64,000 nt of DNA from Qipengyuania sp. S6317L1 (GCF_023015615.1 NZ_JALKAJ010000002.1:496001-560000); one strand, 5' to 3'; counted from the stretch's first letter, positions 53,516-63,436 are shown. The notes: generated by a model from the sequence alone, not told the origin. Translations and numbers: made by a program.

Positions 53516-54461
53516 TAAAACCCGGATCGACGAACCCACCGGCACCGAACTTGTCGGCCATGAGTGGGACGGTATTGAAGAACTCAACACTCCGCTGCCG
53601 CGCTGGTGGCTCTGGACATTTTACGCAACGATTGCCTGGGCGGCCGTCTATGTCGTCCTTTACCCGGCCTGGCCAATGGTTGAGAAAGCGACCGACGGCG
53701 TCCTCGGCTGGTCTTCGCGCGGCGAACTGGCTGAAGAATTGTCGGCAGCCGACCTGGCGCGTCAAAGCACCTTTGAACGGATCGCCGCAACCGACATCAC
53801 CAAGTTACCAGCCGATCCCGAACTTTTGGGGCAGGCCATTTCTGGCGGTGCATCGGCATTCAAGCAACACTGCGTCCAATGCCACGGCGCGGGTGCGGCG
53901 GGCTATGAACAATTTGGCTATCCCAACCTAAATGATGATGACTGGATTTGGGGCGGCGACCTTGAAGCCATCCAATACACCCTGACCCACGGTATTCGCT
54001 GGGAAGGCTCGGACGAGACCCGGTTGAGCTACATGCCCGCCTTTGGCGAGATTTTCGACCAAGGTCAGATTGATGCGTTGGTAGCACACGTCAAATCGCT
54101 CAGCGGCACTGGTCCGGGAAGCGCGGCAGGTGCTGAACTGTTTGAGACAAATTGCGCCGCTTGCCACAATTCGAGTGGTTCAGGCGACCGCATTCAGGGC
54201 GCGCCAGCCTTGAATGATGCGATCTGGCTCTATGGCGACAGCGAGGCGAGCATTCGCCAACAGATCAAAGCGCCGCGCCACGGTGTGATGCCAGGGTGGA
54301 GCGACAAGCTTGATCCTGTAACAATCAAGATGCTGGCTGCCTATGTGCACTCTCGCGGTGGCGGTGAATATGCAGGCGAGGCAAATGATGAAGTCGCGCC
54401 GGATCTCGAAGCCGACGACGTAGCCGCGGTGTCAGGAAGCGCAGAGAATGACAACTCCTGA
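53508..54461 (+). CDS. ccoP: cbb3-type cytochrome c oxidase subunit III (diheme)
   Basis: 317 aa from ATG 53508. N-terminal cytoplasmic tail, two hydrophobic segments with a WDGIEELNTPLPRWW start typical of CcoP, then two cytochrome c domains with CVQCH and CAACH. Receives electrons from soluble cytochromes. An open frame extends upstream but starts within ccoQ. Confidence 0.95.
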   Translation: MSDKTRIDEPTGTELVGHEWDGIEELNTPLPRWWLWTFYATIAWAAVYVVLYPAWPMVEKATDGVLGWSSRGELAEELSAADLARQSTFERIAATDITKLPADPELLGQAISGGASAFKQHCVQCHGAGAAGYEQFGYPNLNDDDWIWGGDLEAIQYTLTHGIRWEGSDETRLSYMPAFGEIFDQGQIDALVAHVKSLSGTGPGSAAGAELFETNCAACHNSSGSGDRIQGAPALNDAIWLYGDSEASIRQQIKAPRHGVMPGWSDKLDPVTIKMLAAYVHSRGGGEYAGEANDEVAPDLEADDVAAVSGSAENDNS

Positions 54462-56001
54462 CAATCTCGAAAAGACCGGCGATAACAAGCCGGTGGGCCG
54501 CGACTGGGGCGGAGCGTTGAATGCCAGCGAGGCAGAGCCCCTCGCCGCAACACAGCGTCACGCCCCATCGCAGCCGTCGCCCAAGCTCTACGAAGCGCGC
54601 AAACAGGTCCACAACAAGAGGATCGACGGACCGTTTCGCCGGTTCAAATGGGCGATTATGATCGTGACCCTGGCGATCTATTACGTGACCCCGTGGATCA
54701 GGTGGGACCGGGGTCCATACGCACCCGATCAGGCGGTGCTCATCGATCTTGCCAACCGCCGCTTTTACATGTTCGACATCGAGATTTGGCCGCATGAATT
54801 TTACTTCGTGGCGGGCCTGCTCATCATGGCCGGGATTGGTTTGTTCCTCGTCACTTCAGCTGTAGGCCGCGCATGGTGCGGCTATGCCTGTCCGCAAACG
54901 GTGTGGACCGATCTTTTCCAGCACGTCGACCGTTTCATCGATGGTGACCGCAATGCCCGAATGCGGCTCGACAAGGCACCTTGGACCGCGTCGAAGATCG
55001 CCCGGCGCGGCGGCAAATGGACTATCTATCTTCTGATCGCAATGGTCACAGGCGGGGCGTGGATCCTCTACTTTGCCGATGCGCCCACTTTGTTTCGCGA
55101 CTTTTTCACCCTGAACGCTGACCCTGTTGCCTATATGACGGTGGCGGTTCTTACCGGCACCACCTTCTGGCTGGGCGGGTTCATGCGTGAGCAGGTTTGC
55201 ATTTACATGTGCCCGTGGCCGCGCATCCAAGGGGCGATGCTTGATGAAAAATCGTTGATCGTCACCTACAAGGATTGGCGCGGGGAAGAGCGCGGGAGCC
55301 TTAAAAAAGCAAAGAAAAACCCTGCAAAATACGGCGACTGCATCGATTGCCGCGAATGTGTGTCGGTGTGCCCCACCGGGATCGACATTCGCGAAGGCCA
55401 GCAAATCGGCTGCATCACTTGCGGATTGTGCATTGATGCCTGTGACCGGATCATGAAAGATGTGGGCCGCCCGCGCGGCTTGATCGATTATGCTACCCTC
55501 GACCAATGCGAGGCAGAGGCGGCGGGCGCTCCCGCTCAACCTGCCTACAAGGCCCTTCTTCGCCCGCGCACCTTCATCTATTTCGGGGTCTGGGCAGCAA
55601 TTGGCGCTGGTTTGCTGTTCTCGCTTGGCACGCGCACCCACACCGATCTTACCGTGTCGCCTGAACGCAATCCGCCTTTCATGCTGATGAAAGACGGCTC
55701 GGTGCGAAATGCCTTCACGCTGCGCCTGCGCAATATGGAAGCGCGCCCGCGCGATATGCAAGTAGCGCTCGTGGGGCTTCCCGAAGGGTCTGTCATGTGG
55801 ACCGACCGGATCGGGCGCGAGGCGGCGGCGCCAACCCAGACAATCCTGGTGCCCGCCGACCAAACGCGGATTGTGCGCACCTATGTGAGCGTGCCCGCAG
55901 GCACCACAACCGACGCTTTCTCTTTCGAACTGACCTCACTCGACGAACAGCGCGAGCGTGATGTCGAAGAGACGATTTTTACCCTGCCAGGAGCGGAATA
56001 A
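54448..56001 (+). CDS. ccoG: Cytochrome c oxidase accessory protein CcoG (FixG-type)
   Basis: 517 aa membrane iron-sulfur protein. GRAWCGYACPQTVWTDLF, then two ferredoxin-type cluster motifs CIDCRECVSVCPTG and CITCGLCIDACDRI. A C-terminal periplasmic IgG-like domain (residues about 380-517) follows. CcoG reduces Cu(II) for CcoN metallation. ATG 54448 overlaps ccoP by 14 bases. Confidence 0.95.
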   Translation: MTTPDNLEKTGDNKPVGRDWGGALNASEAEPLAATQRHAPSQPSPKLYEARKQVHNKRIDGPFRRFKWAIMIVTLAIYYVTPWIRWDRGPYAPDQAVLIDLANRRFYMFDIEIWPHEFYFVAGLLIMAGIGLFLVTSAVGRAWCGYACPQTVWTDLFQHVDRFIDGDRNARMRLDKAPWTASKIARRGGKWTIYLLIAMVTGGAWILYFADAPTLFRDFFTLNADPVAYMTVAVLTGTTFWLGGFMREQVCIYMCPWPRIQGAMLDEKSLIVTYKDWRGEERGSLKKAKKNPAKYGDCIDCRECVSVCPTGIDIREGQQIGCITCGLCIDACDRIMKDVGRPRGLIDYATLDQCEAEAAGAPAQPAYKALLRPRTFIYFGVWAAIGAGLLFSLGTRTHTDLTVSPERNPPFMLMKDGSVRNAFTLRLRNMEARPRDMQVALVGLPEGSVMWTDRIGREAAAPTQTILVPADQTRIVRTYVSVPAGTTTDAFSFELTSLDEQRERDVEETIFTLPGAE

Positions 56002-56459
56002 TGGCGACGAAACTAATCAGGCAACGGCTGACCGGACGGCGCGTCGCGATGATCTTTATCGCAGGCTTTGGCATTGTTGCGGCGGTCAATTTTTACATGG
56101 CGAGCCTTGCCGTGGGTGGCTTTCACGGGGTGGTTGTCAAGAACTCCTATGTAGCAAGCCAGAAGTTCAACGGCTGGCTCGAAGCTGCCGAAGCGTCCGA
56201 GGCGCTCGGGTGGAGAGCCTCGGCTGAACGCGATGCTACAGGGTTCGTGACCATCACCACAAAGGGCGTGCCCGAAGGAGCGCAAGTCAGCGCCAAGCTG
56301 CGCCGTCCGATCGGCGAACACGCCTTTGCGAGCCTGTCATTCGTGCCCGATCGCAATGGCACATTTGTCTCGAAAACGCCCGTCGATGCTGGCCGCTGGA
56401 CCATGCGCCTTACCATCACCTCGGGCGAAGATGTCTGGATGAGCGAGAGCGAGCTTTAA
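56001..56459 (+). CDS. ccoH: CcoH (FixH) assembly protein
   Basis: 152 aa: one membrane helix (about residues 13-32), then a periplasmic domain with WTMRLTITSGEDVW near the end, the usual FixH closing. Needed for stable assembly of the oxidase. Start overlaps the ccoG stop by one base (TAATG) and ccoI starts immediately after the stop. Confidence 0.92.
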   Translation: MATKLIRQRLTGRRVAMIFIAGFGIVAAVNFYMASLAVGGFHGVVVKNSYVASQKFNGWLEAAEASEALGWRASAERDATGFVTITTKGVPEGAQVSAKLRRPIGEHAFASLSFVPDRNGTFVSKTPVDAGRWTMRLTITSGEDVWMSESEL

Positions 56460-58598
56460 GTGAACGCCCCCAACGCCCTTTCCCGGCAGACCGCGCAGGC
56501 GCTGAACTCCACACGTTTTACCGTGCCCGGCATCAAATGCGCTGGCTGCATCGCAAAGATCGAACGCGAGCTTGTGAAAGTGGACGGTGTCGCCAGCGCG
56601 AGGGTCAATTTCTCGGCCAAGCGGGTGGCCATTGAGCACGACCCAAGCGTGGACGAAGCGTCCCTCACCCGCGCGCTTGGGCAACTCGGGTTTGAAGCGC
56701 AAGCGGTTGAAGAGAACCCACTGGGCAGCGACGATAAAGAGCGCACCAAGCTTGTTCGTGCGCTTGGCGTTGCGGGATTTGGCATGATGAACATCATGCT
56801 TCTGTCGGTCAGTATATGGTCGGGCGCACAAGGGGCTACGCGGGAGCTTTTCCACTGGCTCTCTGCTCTCATTGCCCTCCCCGTCATCGCCTATTCCGGG
56901 CGGCCCTTTTTTGCCTCCGCGCTCATGGCGTTAAAGCACGGGCGCACCAATATGGACGTGCCCATTTCAATCGGCGTTGTGCTGGCCACCGCGCTCAGCC
57001 TGTATGAAACCGCCACAGGCGGCGAGCACGCCTATTTCGAAAGCGCGGTGATGCTTCTCTTCTTCCTTCTCGCAGGGCGCGCGCTTGATGCCGTGATGCG
57101 CGACAAGACCCGCGCAGGGATCGGTGCGCTTCTTGGCCGGATGGGCAAATCTGCCCAAATTCTTGGCGAAGATGGTTCGACCCGCACGCTCGCCGCCAGC
57201 GACCTTCTACCCGGCATGGTCGCGCTTGTCGCAGCAGGAGAAGCGTTGGCGGCCGATGGTGAGATCATCGAAGGCACCAGCGCAATCGACAATTCCATGC
57301 TGACCGGTGAAAGCCGGCCAGAACCGGTCGCAACAGGAAGTCATGTGCTGGCAGGGGCGGTCAATATCTCCAGCCCAATTCGCGTGCGACTGACGGCTAC
57401 AGCTGACGACACTGCGATTGCTGATATTTCGCGGTTGATGGATGAAGCGGGGCAATCGCGCGGCTCTTATGTGCGTATCGCCGACCGCGCCAGCCGCGCT
57501 TACGCGCCCGCGGTGCACAGCCTTGCAGCGCTCGCCTTTGTGGGCTGGATGATCGCAGGCGCTGGCTGGCACCAATCGCTCGTCATTGCGATTGCGGTTC
57601 TCATCATCACCTGCCCTTGCGCCATGGGTCTCGCCGTCCCGACTGCGCAAGTGGTGGCATCGGGCGCACTTCTCAAACGTGGGCTTCTGGTCAAGGATGG
57701 CAGCGCATTGGAGCGGCTCGCCGAGTGCGATACAGCCTTGATGGACAAAACCGGCACCTTGACCGTCGGCGAGCCGGTACCGCAGATTTCCGGACTTAGC
57801 GCAGAGCAGCAATCCATCGCCCTGGCCCTGGCCCAAGCGAGTGCTCACCCTTTGAGCAAAGGGCTTGCAAAAAAGTTGCGGGCCGAGGGTGTTGAGCCAG
57901 CACCACTCACGAAGATCACCGAAGCCGCAGGCGAAGGGATGCGCGGGCTATGGGAAGGGCAAACCGTCACTCTGGGCCGGCCAACAGACGGCGCGCAAGC
58001 GTGCCAGCCCGCCGGCCTTTCCAGCACCCTCGTCATTGGCGATACGGCCCATCTCATCACCTTTCACGACCCGCTTCGCAGCGATGCTGCCCAAACGCTT
58101 CGGATGATGCGCGATCTCAACATGGAGGCCGCCATTGTCTCCGGGGACCGCACCGCAAGTGTCCAAGCGCTTGCTATCGACCTTGCAATCGAAGGGTATG
58201 GCGATGCCAGCCCCAAAGACAAATTGGACATCCTCGACCAGTTGAAAGCACAAGGACACAAACCTTTGATGGTGGGTGATGGCCTTAACGATGGTCCAGC
58301 TTTGGCAGCCGCCCACGCTTCCATCGCACCGGGCACCGCTAGCGATGCGAGCAAGCAAGCCGCCGACGCGGTGTTCCTTGGCGAAAAACTTCTGCCGGTT
58401 GCGCTCGCCATCAAAACCGCGCGCGCAACAATGCACATTGTGCGACAAAACTTCGGCTTTTCAATTATCTACAATGTACTCGCCGTACCGCTTGCGCTGT
58501 TTGGATATGTCACCCCGCTCATCGCTGCGATCGCCATGTCGGTGAGCAGTCTTGTCGTGGTCGCCAATTCCCTGCGCCTTAATGGAGCTGCCAAATGA
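56460..58598 (+). CDS. ccoI: Copper-exporting P1B-type ATPase CcoI (FixI)
   Basis: 712 aa from GTG 56460. N-terminal heavy-metal domain with GIKCAGCIAKIE, eight membrane helices, TCPCAMGLAVP metal site in helix 6, phosphorylation loop DKTGTLTVGE, and GDGLNDGPAL. Delivers copper to the periplasm for cbb3 assembly. The start directly follows the ccoH stop with no gap. Confidence 0.95.
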   Translation: MNAPNALSRQTAQALNSTRFTVPGIKCAGCIAKIERELVKVDGVASARVNFSAKRVAIEHDPSVDEASLTRALGQLGFEAQAVEENPLGSDDKERTKLVRALGVAGFGMMNIMLLSVSIWSGAQGATRELFHWLSALIALPVIAYSGRPFFASALMALKHGRTNMDVPISIGVVLATALSLYETATGGEHAYFESAVMLLFFLLAGRALDAVMRDKTRAGIGALLGRMGKSAQILGEDGSTRTLAASDLLPGMVALVAAGEALAADGEIIEGTSAIDNSMLTGESRPEPVATGSHVLAGAVNISSPIRVRLTATADDTAIADISRLMDEAGQSRGSYVRIADRASRAYAPAVHSLAALAFVGWMIAGAGWHQSLVIAIAVLIITCPCAMGLAVPTAQVVASGALLKRGLLVKDGSALERLAECDTALMDKTGTLTVGEPVPQISGLSAEQQSIALALAQASAHPLSKGLAKKLRAEGVEPAPLTKITEAAGEGMRGLWEGQTVTLGRPTDGAQACQPAGLSSTLVIGDTAHLITFHDPLRSDAAQTLRMMRDLNMEAAIVSGDRTASVQALAIDLAIEGYGDASPKDKLDILDQLKAQGHKPLMVGDGLNDGPALAAAHASIAPGTASDASKQAADAVFLGEKLLPVALAIKTARATMHIVRQNFGFSIIYNVLAVPLALFGYVTPLIAAIAMSVSSLVVVANSLRLNGAAK

Positions 58599-58747
58599 CT
58601 ACGCTCATGTTTCTGATCCCGATCGCTCTTGGTATGGGCGCGCTTGGGCTTGTCGCTTTCTTCTGGGCAATGAAATCAGGGCAGTATGAGGATCTGGAAG
58701 GGGCCGCCACCCGCATCCTTATCGATGATGAAGAGGACGAGGCATGA
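58595..58747 (+). CDS. ccoS: cbb3 oxidase maturation protein CcoS
   Basis: 50 aa: one membrane helix with the family's LGLVAFFWAMKSGQYEDLEG and an acidic tail. It overlaps the ccoI stop (ATGA) and the next gene (ATGA). Needed for cofactor insertion into CcoN in Rhodobacter. Confidence 0.92.
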   Translation: MTTLMFLIPIALGMGALGLVAFFWAMKSGQYEDLEGAATRILIDDEEDEA

Positions 58748-58959
58748 TCAAAGTCCTTCTGGCCTCACTTACCCTTCTGCCAGTGATTACAGGCCCCCTC
58801 CCCCACGAGGAAAAATCGCTTCTTATCGAGCTGTGCAGCGGAGGTCAGATCACCATTCCGCTGGGCCGCGATGAACCCGCAGACGATCACCCCTGCGACC
58901 CGCAGGCGTGTCATGCAGGCACCTGCCGCGAAAAGATCAAAAAGGCCAAATTGATCTAG
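58744..58959 (+). CDS. Cys-rich exported peptide at the end of the cco operon
   Basis: 71 aa. Signal-peptide-like start (MIKVLLASLTLLPVITGP), then Cys31 and a cluster HPCDPQACHAGTC with Cys51, Cys56, Cys61, His49 and His57, spaced C-x4-C-x4-C. No family recognised. The start overlaps the ccoS stop by four bases, so it belongs to the cco operon. It could be a periplasmic metal carrier or redox peptide, by inference only. Confidence 0.7.
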   Translation: MIKVLLASLTLLPVITGPLPHEEKSLLIELCSGGQITIPLGRDEPADDHPCDPQACHAGTCREKIKKAKLI

Positions 58960-59068
58960 CGCAAAGACGCAACTGGGCGCTCTCTTCATAAACAGGGTCC
59001 GGCATCCGCCCGTCGATCTTGCCTCAAGGGCGATGCCGGACACTATCCTTTTGGAGCGATCTTGAATC

Positions 59069-60379
59069 ATGTGGCCCTATTATCCTGACCTGCTCGAAAC
59101 GCCTGTACCGCGCTACACCAGCTATCCCACGGCAGCCGATTTTCGAGAATTGCCACCGCGCGTATTGGAAAAGCGGATAGAGCAGACCACGGGCGATGTA
59201 TCACTCTACATCCACATCCCGTTTTGCGAAAAAATCTGCTTTTACTGCGGCTGCAACACTGCGGCGAGCGGTCGGCGCCAGCGGGTCGAAAGCTATTTGA
59301 ATGCGCTTCACACGCAGATTGAGACGGTGGCAAAGCTGTTGCCGCGCGAGGCTAGCGTGCGCCGTATTGCCTTTGGCGGGGGCAGCCCCAACGCAATCCT
59401 GCCTTCGGAATTTATCGAGCTTGTCGATGCGCTCAACCGTCACTTCTGGCTGCGCGAAACACAGTGGTCGATTGAAATCGACCCGCGCACCATGACGGGC
59501 GAATGGGCGGATGCGATAGCCGAAGCTGGCATCACAAGGGCGAGCCTTGGTGTCCAGACCTTCGCTGCTCACTGTCAAAAGGCCATCGGGCGCGAGCAAG
59601 GCGACGGCCTTATCTGCCGCACGATCGACTGGCTGCGCGACGCCGGTGTTACCTCACTCAACTTTGATCTCATGTATGGCCTTCCGCATCAAAGCGAGGA
59701 GGATCTTGCCGGAACTCTTGAATATGCAAGCCTGCTTGGTGCGGACCGGATTGCGCTATTCGGTTATGCCCATGTGCCGCATTTGATCGCCCGCCAGAGG
59801 GTGATCGACGAAAGCGCCTTGCCGGATAAAGACGCGCGCTTCGCGATGGCCCGTCAAGGATATGAGTATCTTGCGGACCAAGGGTATCAGGCGGTCGGTT
59901 TTGACCACTTCGCACTGCCCCTTGATCCTGTGGCTGTGGCAACGCGCAATGGCACTCTCAATCGTAATTTTCAGGGTTTCACCGACGATCCTGCGCCTGT
60001 TCTGCTTGGCCTGGGTTCGTCGGCAATCAATGTTTTCCCAGACCTCATCGTTCAGAACGAGAAGAATTCCGGGCGCTATCGCATGGTGTCCTCACAAGGG
60101 CGCTTATCCGCGACTAACGGTATTGTGCGCAGCGCAAGAGACCAGATGATTGGCAAAGTGATCAAGGGTTTGCTGTGCCAGAATACCGCTGAATTAAGCC
60201 CGTGTCTGCTCGCCGCGCATCGTGAGAGCCTGATGATATTTCTCTTGCGCGATCTTGCCCGGCTCAATGGTTTGACACTCACCATCACACCCGAAGGTCT
60301 GCCTTACGCAAGAACAATTTCCAGCCTCTTCGATCCTTATCGCGAAGAGACTTCGCGGCGGTTCAGCTCCGCTATTTGA
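59069..60379 (+). CDS. hemN: Oxygen-independent coproporphyrinogen III dehydrogenase
   Basis: 436 aa radical SAM enzyme. Cluster motif IPFCEKICFYCGC (CxxxCxxC), then GGGSPNAIL (SAM binding) and the HemN C-terminal domain. Converts coproporphyrinogen III to protoporphyrinogen IX without oxygen, supplying heme for the oxidase under low oxygen. Ribosome-binding site TTGGAG. It follows the cco operon by about 110 bp. Confidence 0.95.
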   Translation: MWPYYPDLLETPVPRYTSYPTAADFRELPPRVLEKRIEQTTGDVSLYIHIPFCEKICFYCGCNTAASGRRQRVESYLNALHTQIETVAKLLPREASVRRIAFGGGSPNAILPSEFIELVDALNRHFWLRETQWSIEIDPRTMTGEWADAIAEAGITRASLGVQTFAAHCQKAIGREQGDGLICRTIDWLRDAGVTSLNFDLMYGLPHQSEEDLAGTLEYASLLGADRIALFGYAHVPHLIARQRVIDESALPDKDARFAMARQGYEYLADQGYQAVGFDHFALPLDPVAVATRNGTLNRNFQGFTDDPAPVLLGLGSSAINVFPDLIVQNEKNSGRYRMVSSQGRLSATNGIVRSARDQMIGKVIKGLLCQNTAELSPCLLAAHRESLMIFLLRDLARLNGLTLTITPEGLPYARTISSLFDPYREETSRRFSSAI

Positions 60380-60387
60380 CCAGCCGC

Positions 60388-61203
60388 CTACAATTCGTCC
60401 TTCACCTGAACCCATGCCAGCAACGCAAAGAGCGCCGTGCCGCCGATGACGTTGCCGATCAGCGTTGGGAGGACATTGTTGGCAAGCATCGCCAAAATCG
60501 GGCGCTCGCCCTCAAAGGCAAGCAGAAAAATCTCGCACGATCCGACGATGACGTGGGTGAAATCGCCAAGCGCGATCACATAAGTGATGAGGAAAACAAG
60601 CCCGAGGAAGCTGTTGCCAGAACTAGGCCGCATCCACACCAAGGCCGCAATCAGCAGACCTGATGGCATGCCTCTTACAAGCGATTCCCCAAAGCCCAGA
60701 TCAGCGACTTTTTCGCTTACAGCGATCATGGCATCGAAAGTGTGGGCTGTGACAATCGGTGTCGAAGCAAACAGCAAAGCCATGGTGGCGGTGCCGATAA
60801 AGTTACCGACGAGGCTAATTCCCCATACGCGCACTGTGTTCCAGATATTTGTGGAGCTGGGATTGCTAATGGTCGGCAAAACCGGAGTAATTGTGTTTTC
60901 AGTGAACAGCTGCAACCGGCAAAAGATTACAAGGATGAACCCGATGGTATAGCCCAGACTATCAATCGCGTGCCCGAACGGAAGATCACCTGTTTCAGCG
61001 TATAGCGCGGCCTTCACAATCAATGAAAAACTGACCAGCAGCCCGGCTGCGATTGCTGACCAGAAGAGCGAGACCGATGGGCGACCCATTTCCTCGATCC
61101 CCTCATGGACGATCTCCATGTAGATCTCTGGCGAGGTCGGTGCATCGTGGGGTTGATCAGCGCAGTTTTCCGATGCCGTCTTCGTCTTGTCATGGTCAGA
61201 CAT
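60388..61203 (-). CDS. FocA/NirC-family anion channel
   Basis: 271 aa, six helices with the FNT fold. VHEGIEEMGRPSVSLFWSAI matches the YfdC-like subgroup, with GNFIGTATMALL and VGNVIGGTALFALLAW in the repeats. Transports formate, nitrite or a related small anion. Converges with hemN; both fit low-oxygen metabolism. Confidence 0.9.
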   Translation of the reverse strand: MSDHDKTKTASENCADQPHDAPTSPEIYMEIVHEGIEEMGRPSVSLFWSAIAAGLLVSFSLIVKAALYAETGDLPFGHAIDSLGYTIGFILVIFCRLQLFTENTITPVLPTISNPSSTNIWNTVRVWGISLVGNFIGTATMALLFASTPIVTAHTFDAMIAVSEKVADLGFGESLVRGMPSGLLIAALVWMRPSSGNSFLGLVFLITYVIALGDFTHVIVGSCEIFLLAFEGERPILAMLANNVLPTLIGNVIGGTALFALLAWVQVKDEL

Positions 61204-61305
61204 ATCTGTTCCTGCGTCCTAATCTGATGGCAAATGATCGGCGGGCGGCCCAGTCAAAACCGAACCGCCCGCGCGCGTCAATTATAGTTTGCCAGATGCT
61301 CGATC

Positions 61306-62157
61306 TTATTCCGCTTCTTTGAGCGGCACCTTCTCTTTGAAAGTGTGGGTGACGTATGGGAATGGAATTTCAATCCCGGCATCATCAAGCGAGCGTTTGA
61401 TAGAACGGATAACCTTGTCACGATTGATTACGGCCTCGGGGCGATAGGCTGATGCCCACCAGCGGACACGGAAATCGACCGAGCTTGAGTTGAACGTATC
61501 TGCCAACACCTGAATAGGTTTGTCGGTATTCACAAGGTCGACCTTTTCGACCGCGGCGCGAATGACTTTATCCGCTTCGTCAAGATCAGTATCGTAAGAG
61601 ACGCCGACGATCACTTCGAAACGACGCTCGTCTTCTGCGGTTTCGACTTCGACCGGGTTCTTGAACAGCATCGAATTCGGGACCACGTGAAGCTCACCGG
61701 AAAAAGCACGGATGTGGGTTTCGCGAAGGCTGATGAATTGCACTTTGCCGTAGATGCCATCCGCCTTGATCACATCGCCGACCTGCATGTTATCGCGCAA
61801 CATGATCATCACACCTGACAGAAAATTCTCGAAGAAATCCTGAAACGCAAAACCAATGGCAACCGCACCGATGCCGAGCCCCGCGATTACTCCGGCAGGA
61901 CTGAAATTGGGGAAGACAACCATCGCGGCCAGAAGCGTACCGGCGATCCAGATGCCGAGGCGCACAGAAACCTCTGCAAGATTTCTCAGCGATGGCTTGA
62001 GATCGGTCTTTCCGGTGAGCTTGTGCGTGATCGAATTGCCGAATTTCGCAACGATCCATGTGATCACCAAGATAACAGCTGCAACGCCGAGTGCCGGCAG
62101 CAAGGCCACCGTGCCTTCGACTATGGAATTAATTTGATCTGTCAGCGTGTTGATCAT
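61306..62157 (-). CDS. mscS: Mechanosensitive channel of small conductance (MscS family)
   Basis: 283 aa. Three N-terminal helices, with TM3 containing GIGAVAIGFAFQDFFENFLSG, then the MscS beta domain (GDVIKADGIYGKVQFISLRET) and a C-terminal alpha/beta domain. Opens under hypoosmotic tension. Length and topology are standard. Confidence 0.93.
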   Translation of the reverse strand: MINTLTDQINSIVEGTVALLPALGVAAVILVITWIVAKFGNSITHKLTGKTDLKPSLRNLAEVSVRLGIWIAGTLLAAMVVFPNFSPAGVIAGLGIGAVAIGFAFQDFFENFLSGVMIMLRDNMQVGDVIKADGIYGKVQFISLRETHIRAFSGELHVVPNSMLFKNPVEVETAEDERRFEVIVGVSYDTDLDEADKVIRAAVEKVDLVNTDKPIQVLADTFNSSSVDFRVRWWASAYRPEAVINRDKVIRSIKRSLDDAGIEIPFPYVTHTFKEKVPLKEAE

Positions 62158-62273
62158 GAATCGAAAGGCTCCTCGTTTATCTTACAAATGGCTGGCGAGC
62201 GTGATTGTTCCAATATTGGCAAGGGTGCCTTGCCCCACCGACCAGGACCTCAAGGGGCAATAACCACGAGAAA

Positions 62274-62303
62274 GGACCGGTCCTCCTGAAAGAGCACCGG
62301 TCC
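62274..62303 (-). terminator. Hairpin terminator after the Gly/Ser/Ala-rich gene
   Basis: On the minus strand GGACCGGT pairs with ACCGGTCC (14-base loop), followed by TTTCTC. A second hairpin TTGCCCC/GGGGCAA (62230-62236 with 62254-62260) follows nearer mscS and may also stop transcription or sit in the mscS leader. Confidence 0.65.
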
Positions 62304-62402
62304 TGGGGGAACGCCGCACCAGCCGATAGCGGCAGCCGGCTGGCGTGGGGTGTGCGGTGATCCGAAGGCGTGCTTAACGCCGCCCTCGGCTTTCGCGGGG
62401 GG

Positions 62403-63332
62403 TTACTCGGTTCCCTCGTTTTGGGTCGGAGCAGGGCTCGAGGCGCTGGCTGAACCTGCGGCATTACCCGCGATCAGGGCATCGCCGCTGGCGCTGAACA
62501 TACCGGCCGGTAGCGTGCGTGTTACATTGCCCTGCGTCACCACAACCTGCTGAACTTCGCCGCGGCCATTAGCGACAATCTGGTCAACTTGCCCGAGCGA
62601 TGCGCCTTCGGGTGTCGTCACCGGCATACCCGGAGCAACCGTTCCGGCACCCTGAGCAGCAGACGCTGCGCTGCCTGCAACGGCAAGTGGTGCCGAAGTG
62701 AGTGAGGCAGCGCCATTACCTTCAGCCGAGCCAGAGCCGCTTGCTGAACCGGTCACCGAACCAAGGCCCGGGAGACCGGGGGTCGGGGCGCTTGGCAGGA
62801 CAGGCACGGAAGCGAGCGCCGTGCTGGCTGCGCCGGTTGCTTGGCCAGCGACGGTAGAAGATGCCCCACCGGCAATCCCTTGAGCTTGCCCTGCGACAGG
62901 CGCGATAGCACCAGTTACCGCATCGGTGCCCATCAATTGCGCGCTAGCGTTGCCATTGCCCGAAGCTTGGCCATTGGCGGAACCGTTTACCGCATTGCCG
63001 AGTGCAGGAACTGGAAGATTTGCAAGGCTTGCGGTCGAACCGGCGATCGATCCATTCGCGCTTCGGTTGGCAGCCACGCTACCATTGCGCGCATCGACAG
63101 ACTGGTCACCGCTGGTGGAAGCCGTGCCCTGAACCGTGTTGTCGACTGTGCTGCGAACCGAGCGGGTCGTTGTGTCGAGGCTTGAGCCGAGCGTCGAATT
63201 AACCGTACCGCCGAGCGATCCGCCCAGTCCGCCGCCGAGACCGCCCGTTAGCCCGCCACCACCCAGCAACTGAGCGCTGGCCGCTGCCGGGATAAGAGCA
63301 ATTGCACTTGCTGTAAGAATAAGCTTTTTCAT
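62403..63332 (-). CDS. Exported Gly/Ser/Ala-rich protein with C-terminal PRC-barrel-like motif
   Basis: 309 aa. Signal peptide (MKKLILTASAIALIPAAASA), a Gly-rich start (LGGGGLTGGLGGG), a long Ser/Ala/Gly/Asn repeat-like middle, and near the C-terminus PVTTPEGASLGQVDQIVANG then VQQVVVTQGNVTRTLPAGMF, which resembles a PRC-barrel fold. Likely outer-surface or periplasmic. Function unknown. Confidence 0.72.
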   Translation of the reverse strand: MKKLILTASAIALIPAAASAQLLGGGGLTGGLGGGLGGSLGGTVNSTLGSSLDTTTRSVRSTVDNTVQGTASTSGDQSVDARNGSVAANRSANGSIAGSTASLANLPVPALGNAVNGSANGQASGNGNASAQLMGTDAVTGAIAPVAGQAQGIAGGASSTVAGQATGAASTALASVPVLPSAPTPGLPGLGSVTGSASGSGSAEGNGAASLTSAPLAVAGSAASAAQGAGTVAPGMPVTTPEGASLGQVDQIVANGRGEVQQVVVTQGNVTRTLPAGMFSASGDALIAGNAAGSASASSPAPTQNEGTE

Positions 63333-63436
63333 GATGCGTTTCCTTTCAAAATTCTCAGCGAGCTCGGGGTCCTGTGCTCGCTCGAAAGGAAAACGGATGG
63401 GCGTTTTGGTTTAATCCATGCCTGCCCCAAAAAATT

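Noticed and set aside
54856-55863. 335-aa open frame antisense to ccoG
   Set aside because: Complement of the ferredoxin-motif gene; no independent support.
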